DNA of 64,000 bases from Alteromonadaceae bacterium. Its GTDB lineage: Bacteria; Pseudomonadota; Gammaproteobacteria; Enterobacterales; Alteromonadaceae. The stretch's first letter is position 1. The number at the start of each line of letters is the position of its first letter. Positions 38,705 to 47,623 of this stretch are shown piece by piece. The position numbers and the translations under genes were made by a program. The DNA is taken from assembly GCA_013216015.1 (NCBI GenBank), contig JABSOI010000010.1:1-64000 (forward strand). The letters are read 5' to 3'. The notes beneath the pieces are model-generated. The model saw only the letters and a list, made by a program, of their open reading frames with translations. It ran no database searches and had not been told where the DNA came from.

Positions 38705-40321
38705 CTAAAAGCGTGCAACGCCAAAGCTATTTTTTTGTAATTTTCGATGATTCGCTTGCCAGCAGATATCTAACAAATTCGTGAGTAATTCTCGGGTATC
38801 GCGTGGATCAATTAAGCCATCGTCCCATAGACGAGCGGTGCCAAATACAGCCGTTGAACCGGCATTTAATTTGGTCGCGGTTAACAGTTCCACTTCATCT
38901 AATTGAGGTTGATCAGGCTGTAGTCCCCTTTTGACCATTTTTTCTTCGGTAACAATGCGTAGCACTTTGCCTGCTTGCTCACCACCCATCACCGCTGTTT
39001 TTGCGTTAGGCCAGGCGAAGATAAAACGTGGATCTAAACCGCGTCCGCACATTGCATAATTGCCAGCGCCATAAGAGCCGCCAATTAAAATTGATATTTT
39101 AGGCACACTGGCATTAGCCACTGCTTGAATAAGCTTTGCGCCATGTTTAATAATGCCATTTTGCTCCGCATCAGTGCCCACCATAAATCCGGTGGTATTA
39201 TGAAGAAATAACAAGGCGCGGTTGGATTGCTCACACAATTGAATAAACTGCGCCGCTTTATTCGCTCCTTTTGGTGTTATTGGGCCATTATTGCCAATAA
39301 TTCCGATACTATGACCGTCGATAAATGCAAAGCCACAGACAGTTTGAAGATCAAAGTCGCTTTTAAAATCTTGAAAATTTGAGTCATCAACCAAACGTGA
39401 TATGACCTCGCGAACATCATATGGCTTCTTACTTTCGCAAGGAATGATACCGAGAAGATCATCACTGCTATAACGCGGTGCAATACTTTCACGTTTCAAC
39501 GGTAGTATTAGCTGCTCGTTCCAACCCAAGCTATCGGTAATATCACGCGCGATTGCAATTCCATCATTGTCATCTTGAGCCAAATAGTCTGCTGTGCCTG
39601 CTTGGTAAACATGCAAATCACTGCCACCTAGTTCTTCATCCGTCGCGATCTCACCAGTGGCGGCTTTTAACAGAGGTGGTCCAGCCAAAAACATCTTAGT
39701 TTTGTTTTTAATCGCAACAATATAATCAGATAACCCCGGCTGATAAGCACCGCCCGCAGTAGCATTACCGTGAACCACTGTGATTTGCGGAATGCCTACT
39801 TTTGATAAACGTGCCTGATTGGCAAAGGCGCGAGCACCTGGGACAAAGATATCAGTGGCATAGTTTAGATTAGCACCACCACTTTCAGCCAAAGTAATGA
39901 CGGGTAAACTATTTTCGCGTGCAATCTCTTGCAAACGCAGCGTTTTTTCTAACCCTGTAGGAGAAATGGTGCCCCCTTTAATTGCGCAGTTATTAACTTG
40001 TATGATACAACGCACTTCACTTACAAAACCAATACCTGCGATAATACCGCCGCCCGCTGTGCTACCGTCTTTATCATCATGCATTTTGTAGCCAGCCAAT
40101 GAACTTAGTTCTATAAAACTAGATCCGGGGTCGAGTAGTAATGACAAGCGCTCTCGGGGTAACAACTTACCTTTTTGATGAAACTTGGCCTGCACCGCCT
40201 GCGCCTTTTCTAATACGGTCTTCTCTAGCGCACGAAATTCTGCAATAGTGATTAGCATTTCCGCTTTATTCGCCGCAAAATCTTGACCATGCACATCGAC
40301 TTGAGATTGAATGATTGCCAT
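38705..40321 (-). CDS. atuC: Acyl-CoA carboxylase carboxyltransferase subunit (geranyl-CoA carboxylase beta-like)
   Basis: 538 residues. Crotonase-like N- and C-terminal carboxyltransferase domains: GSSFIELSSLAGYKMHDD, GAYQPGLSDYIVAI, and IGGSYGAGNYAMCGRGLDPR. It transfers CO2 from biotin on the alpha subunit to the acyl-CoA. The last residues are NSFGVARF, an ending common in methylcrotonyl/geranyl carboxylase beta subunits. The start follows the atuA stop by 2 bases. Confidence 0.82.
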   Translation of the reverse strand: MAIIQSQVDVHGQDFAANKAEMLITIAEFRALEKTVLEKAQAVQAKFHQKGKLLPRERLSLLLDPGSSFIELSSLAGYKMHDDKDGSTAGGGIIAGIGFVSEVRCIIQVNNCAIKGGTISPTGLEKTLRLQEIARENSLPVITLAESGGANLNYATDIFVPGARAFANQARLSKVGIPQITVVHGNATAGGAYQPGLSDYIVAIKNKTKMFLAGPPLLKAATGEIATDEELGGSDLHVYQAGTADYLAQDDNDGIAIARDITDSLGWNEQLILPLKRESIAPRYSSDDLLGIIPCESKKPYDVREVISRLVDDSNFQDFKSDFDLQTVCGFAFIDGHSIGIIGNNGPITPKGANKAAQFIQLCEQSNRALLFLHNTTGFMVGTDAEQNGIIKHGAKLIQAVANASVPKISILIGGSYGAGNYAMCGRGLDPRFIFAWPNAKTAVMGGEQAGKVLRIVTEEKMVKRGLQPDQPQLDEVELLTATKLNAGSTAVFGTARLWDDGLIDPRDTRELLTNLLDICWQANHRKLQKNSFGVARF

Positions 40322-40323
40322 GG

Positions 40324-42162
40324 TTATGTCCCTTTCACTTGATTATAAGTTTGATGATTAATAGTTATTGGCATCGACAACAATTGTTGTGCAACCGCTT
40401 TGCCTTGTGGATCTATACGTAAACTAGCCATGCCGCCTCCGCCTAAACAGTTGGTCATCAAAATGTTTAAGCTATCCATGTTTGGTAATTGATAACGGAT
40501 AACTTCACTACTGTCACTGAGCATGTGAGCAAAAAATTGGCCTATAACGTGCGGAGTCAAAGCCGCTTCAATATAAGGTAGATAGCGGTTATCTCGAGCG
40601 ATAACCCCAATATTACAGTGATTACCTTTATCACCACTGCGCGCTAAAGCCAGTTCAACTAGCGGCACGGCAATGGTAGCCTCCGTATTTTCAAGTGCAT
40701 GCTCTTGCCAGCTGTTGTCGCTTGGTTCCAGCGATTGACCACTCCCAACCTCTACAACATGTGATGATTCGTCTGAGGTATTCGCTGAGCTATTAACCAA
40801 GCGATAACTAACCGCTACTGCATCTTTATTTAATAAAAACGAGAATAAGCAAATACGCGGACTGGCTTTAGGTCGACCACCAACTAAACCTGTGATACCT
40901 GGAGCCATTGCCGTTGCCGCCTGTGCTATCTCTGATCCGAACAAGCCTAATGCTCGTTTATCCTGATGAGAGACTGCAATTTTCACCACTACCTCTCGAG
41001 CCTGCTGCGCTTTGGCTTGTACGCCATAAGTGCTTTCGCTACCTAACACTTCTATATTCACTTCATCGAAGTCATTAATCCCTTTTAGCGCATAAAGACT
41101 ACTTACTCGGGTGATAATAGCGTCAGCGACTATCTGCCCTTTATGTGCGGCGTCAATACCACCAATCATAAAAGTGGCTGTGGTGCGGTACCCATCAAGG
41201 TAAGTCGCACTCACTTTATATTGTTTAGAACACGCTCGTCCTGTTGCACCACTTACTTGCACACGGTTATCAGCCAACTGCTTCAGCGCTACTTGGCTAA
41301 AATCACAAGTTACATCCGGTAATAAATAGGCTTTAGGATCACCGATTTCATAAAGTATTTGTTCACCAACGGTATGAACACTAACCAAACCGCCTGTGTT
41401 AGCGCATTTAGTCACGACAAAGCTACCATCAGCACTACATTCAACAATTGGGAAGCCCATATTGGCATAACCATCTCGAACCAAATGCCAATCAGTAAAG
41501 TTTCCACCTGTGGCTTGAGTTCCACATTCGATAACATGCCCTGCTAAAGATGCCTGCGCCAACTTGTCATAATCTTGCCACGACCAGTTAAATTCGTGTA
41601 CCAAAGGTCCTACAACAACGGCACTGTCAACGACTCGTCCAGTGATCACAATATCGGCACCTGCGGCTAATGCAGCAGCTATTGATGGTGCACCTAAATA
41701 AGCATTAACACTGATCAAATTATCCGGCATCACTTCACCGCTAAACATTTCAGTAATGCTGCTTTGTTGCAAAGAATGTTGCTGCGCAGCTAAATTATCC
41801 CCTTCCACTACTGCAATGGTAAGATCTACTCCTGAAGCAGCAACAACTTGCGCCAGCGTCTTTGCACAACCGCTTGCGTTAACACCACCAGCATTACTAC
41901 ACACCTTAATACCTTGAGCCTTAATCCGGCGCAATAAAGGTTTAAGCGTACCGATAAAGTCGGAAGCAAATCCCGCCTCAGGATTTTTCATTTGCGCGCC
42001 AGCCATAATCGACATCGTCATTTCAGCTAGATAGTCAAAGACTAGATAATCTAGTTCGCCACTATTAACTAACTGATGAGCCGCAGCTCCGGTATCTCCC
42101 CAGAAAGCTGAAGCACAGCCAATACGTAATGTTTTTTGGGACGTTACTGTTTGTAATGTCAT
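40324..42162 (-). CDS. atuA: Acyclic terpene utilisation protein AtuA (DUF1446)
   Basis: 612 residues. The N-terminal 450 residues match DUF1446: RIGCASAFWGDTGAAAHQLV, YLAEMTMSIM, and GADIVITGRVVDSAVVVGPL. The C-terminal ~110 residues (VELALARSGDKGNHCNIGVI) are the AtuA-like ferredoxin-fold domain. AtuA is required for citronellol/geraniol growth in Pseudomonas; its exact reaction is not settled. First gene of the operon, reading away from the operator region. Confidence 0.85.
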   Translation of the reverse strand: MTLQTVTSQKTLRIGCASAFWGDTGAAAHQLVNSGELDYLVFDYLAEMTMSIMAGAQMKNPEAGFASDFIGTLKPLLRRIKAQGIKVCSNAGGVNASGCAKTLAQVVAASGVDLTIAVVEGDNLAAQQHSLQQSSITEMFSGEVMPDNLISVNAYLGAPSIAAALAAGADIVITGRVVDSAVVVGPLVHEFNWSWQDYDKLAQASLAGHVIECGTQATGGNFTDWHLVRDGYANMGFPIVECSADGSFVVTKCANTGGLVSVHTVGEQILYEIGDPKAYLLPDVTCDFSQVALKQLADNRVQVSGATGRACSKQYKVSATYLDGYRTTATFMIGGIDAAHKGQIVADAIITRVSSLYALKGINDFDEVNIEVLGSESTYGVQAKAQQAREVVVKIAVSHQDKRALGLFGSEIAQAATAMAPGITGLVGGRPKASPRICLFSFLLNKDAVAVSYRLVNSSANTSDESSHVVEVGSGQSLEPSDNSWQEHALENTEATIAVPLVELALARSGDKGNHCNIGVIARDNRYLPYIEAALTPHVIGQFFAHMLSDSSEVIRYQLPNMDSLNILMTNCLGGGGMASLRIDPQGKAVAQQLLSMPITINHQTYNQVKGT

Positions 42163-42210
42163 AGCATGCCTATATTAAATAAGTGTTCATAATTTCCATC
42201 AACCTTACCT

Positions 42211-42271
42211 AGCAAGCGCTTGGTTGTCAACTAGGCAACACTCATTTTTCAATAAAAACCAAGCGCTTGCT
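42211..42271. promoter_or_regulatory. Two palindromic operators of the terpene cluster
   Basis: The 10-bp palindrome CAAGCGCTTG occurs at 42213-42222 and 42260-42269 in the 199-bp gap between divergent atuA and the CoA ligase gene. The flanks are mirror images (AGCAAGCGCTTGGTT and AACCAAGCGCTTGCT), and the centres are 47 bp apart. In Pseudomonas the TetR-type repressor AtuR binds two 13-bp inverted repeats upstream of atuA. The TetR gene at 44088 is the obvious candidate here. Confidence 0.75.
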
Positions 42272-42361
42272 TTTGTGGCTGTTTTGTCGTTATGATGGAA
42301 AACTTTAAGTGCTTTAACGCAAACAAATACAGTTAAAGACTTTACAGGAGCTTAGTAAGAA

Positions 42362-43999
42362 ATGAAAAATCAATCACTTGAACAAAATTTAATTGAACGT
42401 GTTGCCATGGGCGATATGCTAAGACGCCGCTCACGAGGTGCTGGCAATCGCAGTGCTATTGTTGGTTTTAATGAGTTAGGTCGACATGAGATCAGCTATC
42501 GTGAATTAAATAATAAAAGTAATCAGTTAGTACACGGTTTACGTGAACAAGGCTTAGTTCAAGGAGATTCATTGGCTTTATTAGCGACTAATAGCATTGA
42601 ATTTTTTATTGTGCTTTTTGCCTGTTATAAAGCTGGGATTGTGTTGGTTCCGATCAACTTCCTCCAAAGCCCCGCAGATATTGAATACAACTTACAGATT
42701 GCAAAAGTTAAAGCGATTGTATGCGAATCACGTTTCACACCATTAACCGCTAGCGCTAAACTTGAGCACATTAAATTGCGAATTCTTATCACTAGTAATA
42801 ACGCTACTAACTGTGATAATAACAAAGATAATAACCATGACGACGCAGGTGAAAATACCAGTAATAGCAGCTTAAACCTCAATCAATTAATCGCCGCGCA
42901 ACACGATAGCGAGATTGAAGATATTATTATAAATGATCGTGACACAGCGCAAATCATCTTTTCTAGCGGTACTACCTCTAAGGCCAAAGGCATTGAAACT
43001 TCACATTTATCTTTGTACATGTCGAGTTTAAACACCCCATTAAGTTTAGAATTTGGTAAGTTTCATAATCACTTAGCAGTACTACCTACGTTTCATTGTG
43101 CTTCGTTGTCTTTTTGCTTATCGACTTTACAAACAGGCGGCAAGCTCTGTCTTATTCCAGCGTTTGACCCACTCAGCGTGGCCAAAATAATTAAAGACGA
43201 ACAAGTACTAAGTACTGGATTGTTACCGATAATGTGGAAAGCAATGCTAGCACATCCTGAATTGCCAACATTTGATTTTAGTAGCCTCACTATCGGGCTC
43301 TATGCAATGGCATTAATTGATGGCGAAACGCTACAAAAATTACGTGATACTTTCAGTAGCTGCAAGTTCCACCTTGGCAGTGGTCAATCAGAATATACCC
43401 CTTGTGCTACCATTTTTTATGACGGCAGCGCCACTGAATTTGCCCAAGGTAACTATTGGGGCGTTCCTACTGCAATCAGTGATCAAGCGATCATTGATGA
43501 GCAAGGTAATGAAGTTCCTCAAGGACAGCAAGGTGAAATATGCTGGCGTGGACCTCAGGTAATGAGTCGTTATTTAGACGACGAAGAATCATCACGCGAA
43601 GCAAGTAAGTTTGGTTGGCACCACACCGGTGACCTCGGGTTAATCGACAGCGAAGGACAACTACTCTTTGTTGATCGTAAAAAAGACATGATAAAATCTG
43701 GCGGTGAGAATGTCGCCTCAATGAAGGTTGAGCAAGTATTACTTAGCCTACCTAATATTGTACAAGTGGCGGTGTTTGGTCTGCCTCACGAACAATGGAG
43801 TGAAGCCGTTTGCGCTGGAGTACAAGTGACTCCTAACAGTGATTTTAATGAAAGCGACATTATTGCGCAATGTAAAAAGAAATTAGCCGGGTTTGAGGTG
43901 CCCAAACGCGTATTATTACTCAATGAATTTCCGTTAACTAGTACCGGTAAAATCCAAAAGAATGCACTAAGAGAACAATACAAAAAACTTTTCTCTTAA
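42362..43999 (+). CDS. AMP-dependent acyl-CoA ligase (terpenoid acid candidate)
   Basis: 545 residues of the ANL superfamily. The phosphate loop is IIFSSGTTSKAKGIE, the adenylate motif includes HTGDLGLID, and the C-terminal hinge and catalytic region is DRKKDMIKSGGENVAS ... STGKIQKNALRE with the catalytic lysine. It forms an acyl-AMP and then an acyl-CoA. Its place opposite atuA suggests citronellate/geranylate activation. An Asn/Asp-rich insertion lies at about residues 143-170 (NNATNCDNNKDNNHDDAGEN). TTACAGGAG precedes the ATG. Confidence 0.8.
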   Translation: MKNQSLEQNLIERVAMGDMLRRRSRGAGNRSAIVGFNELGRHEISYRELNNKSNQLVHGLREQGLVQGDSLALLATNSIEFFIVLFACYKAGIVLVPINFLQSPADIEYNLQIAKVKAIVCESRFTPLTASAKLEHIKLRILITSNNATNCDNNKDNNHDDAGENTSNSSLNLNQLIAAQHDSEIEDIIINDRDTAQIIFSSGTTSKAKGIETSHLSLYMSSLNTPLSLEFGKFHNHLAVLPTFHCASLSFCLSTLQTGGKLCLIPAFDPLSVAKIIKDEQVLSTGLLPIMWKAMLAHPELPTFDFSSLTIGLYAMALIDGETLQKLRDTFSSCKFHLGSGQSEYTPCATIFYDGSATEFAQGNYWGVPTAISDQAIIDEQGNEVPQGQQGEICWRGPQVMSRYLDDEESSREASKFGWHHTGDLGLIDSEGQLLFVDRKKDMIKSGGENVASMKVEQVLLSLPNIVQVAVFGLPHEQWSEAVCAGVQVTPNSDFNESDIIAQCKKKLAGFEVPKRVLLLNEFPLTSTGKIQKNALREQYKKLFS

Positions 44000-44087
44000 A
44001 AACAGAACCATTTAGCGTATATTTTTTACCTTAATGATTCTTTGCGTTAAGCTAGTTCAGTTTTATTCATCAAATTTAAGGTAGTTC

Positions 44088-44750
44088 ATGTCATTTACCG
44101 CGTTAAGCGCAAAACAAAGTTTAGCACTAATCCAACAATTGGTGTCTGAAGGCTTTATTGTCGACCCAGCCAGTGCCAAAGGTCGGTTATTAAAAGCGGC
44201 AGCGACATTATTTCGTGACAAAGGCTTTGAGCGCACCACCGTGCGCGAGTTAGCCAAAGAAGTAGGAATACTATCAGGTAGTCTTTTTCATCACTACGCT
44301 AGCAAACAAGAAATTCTACGCAATGTCATGGAGCAAACCGTCTTGCTCAACACCGCGTTAATGGAACTTTCACTGAGTCAAAACCATAGTATCGAAGATA
44401 AATTACATGCATTAATCATGTGTGAACTCCAAGCTATATTAATTGACACTGGCGCTGAAATGGCGGTATTGGTTTATGAATGGCGCAGTCTTAACCCAGA
44501 AAACCAAGCAAAGGTTTTAACACTCAGAGATAATTATGAACGACTATGGCTTGATATATTAGACAGTGCTTATCAGGAAGAAATAGTGACCATAACACCG
44601 AGCATATTACGTCGTTTACTCACCGGTGCCATTAGTTGGAGTATTAATTGGTACAATCTTCAGGGCGAATTATCTTTGGATGAGTTAGCTCAAATGACCT
44701 TGTCATTGGCGCTTAACAATAAAAATAAGGGACTGTCGACTTGGCTATAA
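44088..44750 (+). CDS. TetR/AcrR family regulator (AtuR-like role)
   Basis: 220 residues. The DNA-binding domain is at about 28-75: GRLLKAAATLFRDKGFERTT, then VRELAKEVGILSGSLFHHYA with the recognition helix, and SKQEIL. The ligand-binding half is helical with no named motif. It follows the CoA ligase on the same strand by 88 bp. Inferred role: represses the terpene genes through the two palindromes at 42213 and 42260 until a terpenoid-CoA is present. Confidence 0.8.
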   Translation: MSFTALSAKQSLALIQQLVSEGFIVDPASAKGRLLKAAATLFRDKGFERTTVRELAKEVGILSGSLFHHYASKQEILRNVMEQTVLLNTALMELSLSQNHSIEDKLHALIMCELQAILIDTGAEMAVLVYEWRSLNPENQAKVLTLRDNYERLWLDILDSAYQEEIVTITPSILRRLLTGAISWSINWYNLQGELSLDELAQMTLSLALNNKNKGLSTWL

Positions 44751-45487
44751 GCTCCAAAATCGTGCAATAGACACTACAGTAAGATCAACCTTGGTATAAT
44801 CGATATTGGGTTGTCTTAAGTAGACTTCTTCAGATTTAGTTACTTCCCAATAGTACAAACATTCGAGAGGGTTAACTAAATATTTACCCATAATAAATAT
44901 CTATTTAAATTATCTAATTAAATAACTTTTTTAATTTCGAAAGGCGATCTTCCCCTGATAAACAGACAGCACTCATCAGGCACCAAAATTCCTTTAGGTA
45001 GGAAGTAGTTACAGCTTACAAATTTAGGCTTTGTGTTATCACTAGAAGTCATAGACACCAAGAATATATTAAACTTTTCAGTTCATCCAACATCCTCTAG
45101 ATGTGTAGCCGTAAAGTAAACGTGGAACATTATTGTAAGTATTCTATGGCGCTAAGTGCTATAAAGCGCCACAGGCAGGAGTCTGAAAGTTATGCGGCTA
45201 GAAATGCGGGGTCGGACCTACATAACCTACTGAATAAAAAAATAAATTGCTCCATAATAAGTGAATAAATTGGCTTAAAAGCCTCTTTTTGAGTACAAAA
45301 TCAAATCTTTAATATACAAATACGGGGTAGGACCTTAATGGCATTTTATCTGTATTAAATGCTGATTAATCAGCCTGTTATGTAGGTTAGATCCCGCTAT
45401 GATCTGACGATAACCGAGCAAACTTTTAGCAGTCCTGCTTTAAATTCTTATACGTATTTACGCCCCCAAAACGCCTTAGGTAGCCTA
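44751..45487. other. Gene-free region with a dispersed element
   Basis: About 740 bases without a supportable gene. It contains the inverted-repeat element at 45207-45396 and short GC-rich words (AAGCGCCACAGGCAGGAGTC near 45165) that look like the decayed end of something larger. Confidence 0.4.
45207..45396. mobile_element. 190-bp inverted-repeat (MITE-like) element
   Basis: Ends are inverted copies: CGGGGTCGGACCTACATAAC at the left, and CGGGATCTAACCTACATAAC read inward from the right. The next ten bases also agree in part. The interior is AT-rich and noncoding. A solo copy of one end is at 17134-17165. The target duplication is not clear. Confidence 0.55.
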
Positions 45488-45673
45488 TTAATTCATAAAC
45501 CAATCGTAATCAGTATTATTAAAATCAGCAATTTCCATAGATTATACGTGATCAGATTTTTTCCAATCATGCTGAGATTGCTGATGACAAAAAATGCACT
45601 GCTTGTTTGTTGTAGGTTCGTCCTTTGGAAAATAATGTATTGTTACTTCAGCTACATTTGCAGAGTACAACAT
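45488..45673 (-). pseudogene. N-terminal remnant of a multihaem cytochrome c protein
   Basis: The minus-strand frame from 45673 reads MLYSANVAEVTIHYFPKDEP, then KQCIFCHQQSQHDWKKSDH, has an in-frame TAA at 45542-45544, then SMEIADFNNTDYDWFMN and another stop. CIFCH is a haem c motif, and the H...DWxxSxH spacing is typical of the start of tetratricopeptide/multihaem cytochromes. Too short and interrupted to be functional. Confidence 0.55.
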
Positions 45674-45832
45674 GAATATACTAATACTTAAAAAATAATA
45701 AGTTTCAAAATATCTAAAACCTTAAAGTGATATCGATACTTAATTGACTGACATGGTTTCATAATACGCTTTACATGCGAAATACTTGTTCAGTACCTAC
45801 TTTTCTGTTCCCTATTGACTAATATTCGCTTG

Positions 45833-47074
45833 CTATTGCATATAATTGTCAGGCATTTTTAGCGCAGCAACACCAGAGTCTACCGCAGCTTGTGCTACGG
45901 CTTTAGCTACTCGCTTACATAACCTTGAATCCATAGGTTTAGGGATAATATAGTCTTTACCAAACGCTAATTCATCTTCACCTATCGCGGAAAGTACGTC
46001 CTGCGGCACAGGCTCTTTAGCTAGCTTTCGAATTGCATGTACGGCTGCTATCTTCATTTCATTATTGATAATGCGTGCTCTAACATCTAATGCACCACGG
46101 AAAATAAATGGAAAACATAGTACATTATTAACCTGATTTGGGTAATCAGAACGCCCCGTCGCAATAATAAGATCATCACGTACTGCTAATGCCAGCTCAG
46201 GCTTAATTTCAGGATCCGGGTTTGAACACGCAAAAATCACTGGTTTTTTTGCCATCAACCTGACCTGTTCTGGCGATAAAACATTAGGGCCTGAGACACC
46301 AAGAAAAACATCTGCCCCCTCAATTGCATCATCTAAATTACGTTTATCGGTGTTGTTAGCAAATAAACGTTTATACTCATTAAGATCGTCACGACGAGTA
46401 TGTATAACGCCCTTAGTGTCTAACATGTATATTTTTTCACGTTGAGCTCCACAGGTAATTAATAGCTCCATACAAGCTATTGCAGCGGCGCCTGCCCCCA
46501 TACATACTATATTGGAATTTTTGATACTCTTACCTTGAATTTCAAGGGAATTGATCATACCTGCTGCTGTAACAATAGCAGTACCATGTTGGTCATCATG
46601 AAATACAGGCACTTTACAGTGTTCAATCAGTGCTTTTTCAATAACAAAACAATCAGGTGCTTTTATATCCTCTAAATTAATGCCACCAAAACTATCAGAA
46701 ATATTTGCCACGGTTGAAATAAACTCTTCAATCGTTTTATGCTTAACTTCGATATCAAATGAATTAATGTTGGCAAAACGTTTAAAAAGTAATGCTTTTC
46801 CTTCCATAACAGGCTTTGACGCCATACCTCCTAAATTACCTAAACCTAAAACAGCGGTACCATTCGTTATAACAGCAACTGTATTACCTTTACCAGTATA
46901 TTTATAAACATCATCCGGATTTTCTGCAATAGCTCTACAGGGCTCTGCGACACCGGGGCTATAAGCTAATGAAAGATCAAGGCTTGTTTCTGCTGGGGTG
47001 GTCAGTTCAACACTGATTTTTCCAGGAGTAGGGAATTGGTGATAATCAAGTGCTTGTTGGCGTATGTCAGTCAT
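45833..47074 (-). CDS. Malic enzyme, short MaeB-like form
   Basis: 413 residues. Malic N domain with LAYSPGVAEPCRAI and GNTVAVITNGTAVLGLGNLG, catalytic and metal region SFGGINLEDIKAPDCFVIE, VFHDDQHGTAI, and the Rossmann motif NIVCMGAGAAAIACMELL. It oxidatively decarboxylates malate to pyruvate with NAD(P). It resembles the N-terminal half of E. coli MaeB but lacks the phosphotransacetylase-like domain. The cofactor is not assignable by eye. Single gene; ATG 47074. Confidence 0.88.
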   Translation of the reverse strand: MTDIRQQALDYHQFPTPGKISVELTTPAETSLDLSLAYSPGVAEPCRAIAENPDDVYKYTGKGNTVAVITNGTAVLGLGNLGGMASKPVMEGKALLFKRFANINSFDIEVKHKTIEEFISTVANISDSFGGINLEDIKAPDCFVIEKALIEHCKVPVFHDDQHGTAIVTAAGMINSLEIQGKSIKNSNIVCMGAGAAAIACMELLITCGAQREKIYMLDTKGVIHTRRDDLNEYKRLFANNTDKRNLDDAIEGADVFLGVSGPNVLSPEQVRLMAKKPVIFACSNPDPEIKPELALAVRDDLIIATGRSDYPNQVNNVLCFPFIFRGALDVRARIINNEMKIAAVHAIRKLAKEPVPQDVLSAIGEDELAFGKDYIIPKPMDSRLCKRVAKAVAQAAVDSGVAALKMPDNYMQ

Positions 47075-47201
47075 TGAAGTGTCCTAGTGCGTTATTAGAT
47101 ACGATAAGGTTATAAGTAGATGGTTTTTATTTTATACAAAATTACGTTTAGTCAATTTATATTTCCCCTATTATTCCTTGATTTAAATTGAGCGAGTCTG
47201 G
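47075..47201. other. Upstream region of the malic enzyme gene
   Basis: Short AT-rich stretch separating the malic enzyme start from the decayed fragments; presumably contains its promoter. Confidence 0.3.
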
Positions 47202-47590
47202 TCAGTCAGTTTGCATCACCAAGCTGTCACCATTGGGCTTTAATTTCTTTAACGGTTTCCCAAACATCACCCTGAGCTCAAAATTATTTGAGCCATCATA
47301 GGAATGACGAATGTTTGGATACTGAGATAATGTGACATCATAAATATCACTATCAAAGGTAATAAATGTTTGCCACAGCTCCTCAAAATCTAAGACACTA
47401 ATGAACCAAACCAGAAATAAAAAGACTCTTGCGCTTTACGTTCATCCATAAATGTAGTGAAATTTTCAGATATGCCTTTAGCAGGCTTAATATTAAGGCT
47501 GGCCTGGTTATATTCAACGCCAGCTGAATTTTTTTACAACTTATAATTGGTAATACATTCAGGTCGTTATATTTTCTATTTTCCATAAAA
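47202..47590 (-). pseudogene. Decayed fragments, one from a sulfatase
   Basis: One minus-strand frame (about 47531 to a stop at 47390) reads GVEYNQASLNIKPAKGISEN, then FTTFMDERKAQESFYFWFGS. This resembles the sulfatase segment before the PHRPY motif. It runs into a second frame (47399 to a stop at 47202) that reads FEELWQTFITFDSDIYDVTL and PNIRHSYDGSNNFELRVMFG, which I cannot identify. No intact protein can be made from either. Confidence 0.5.
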
Positions 47591-47623
47591 CATACTCCCA
47601 AATTAGACCTTCGCTAACTGGCA

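Noticed and set aside
34664-40321. Leucine (liu) degradation cluster
   Set aside because: HMG-CoA lyase and isovaleryl-type partners are absent, while an atuA gene heads the operon; I keep liu-type enzymes only as an alternative for single genes.
47398-47601. 67-codon minus-strand frame near the sulfatase scrap
   Set aside because: It is out of frame with the recognisable sulfatase residues, has no family match, and lies over decayed DNA.
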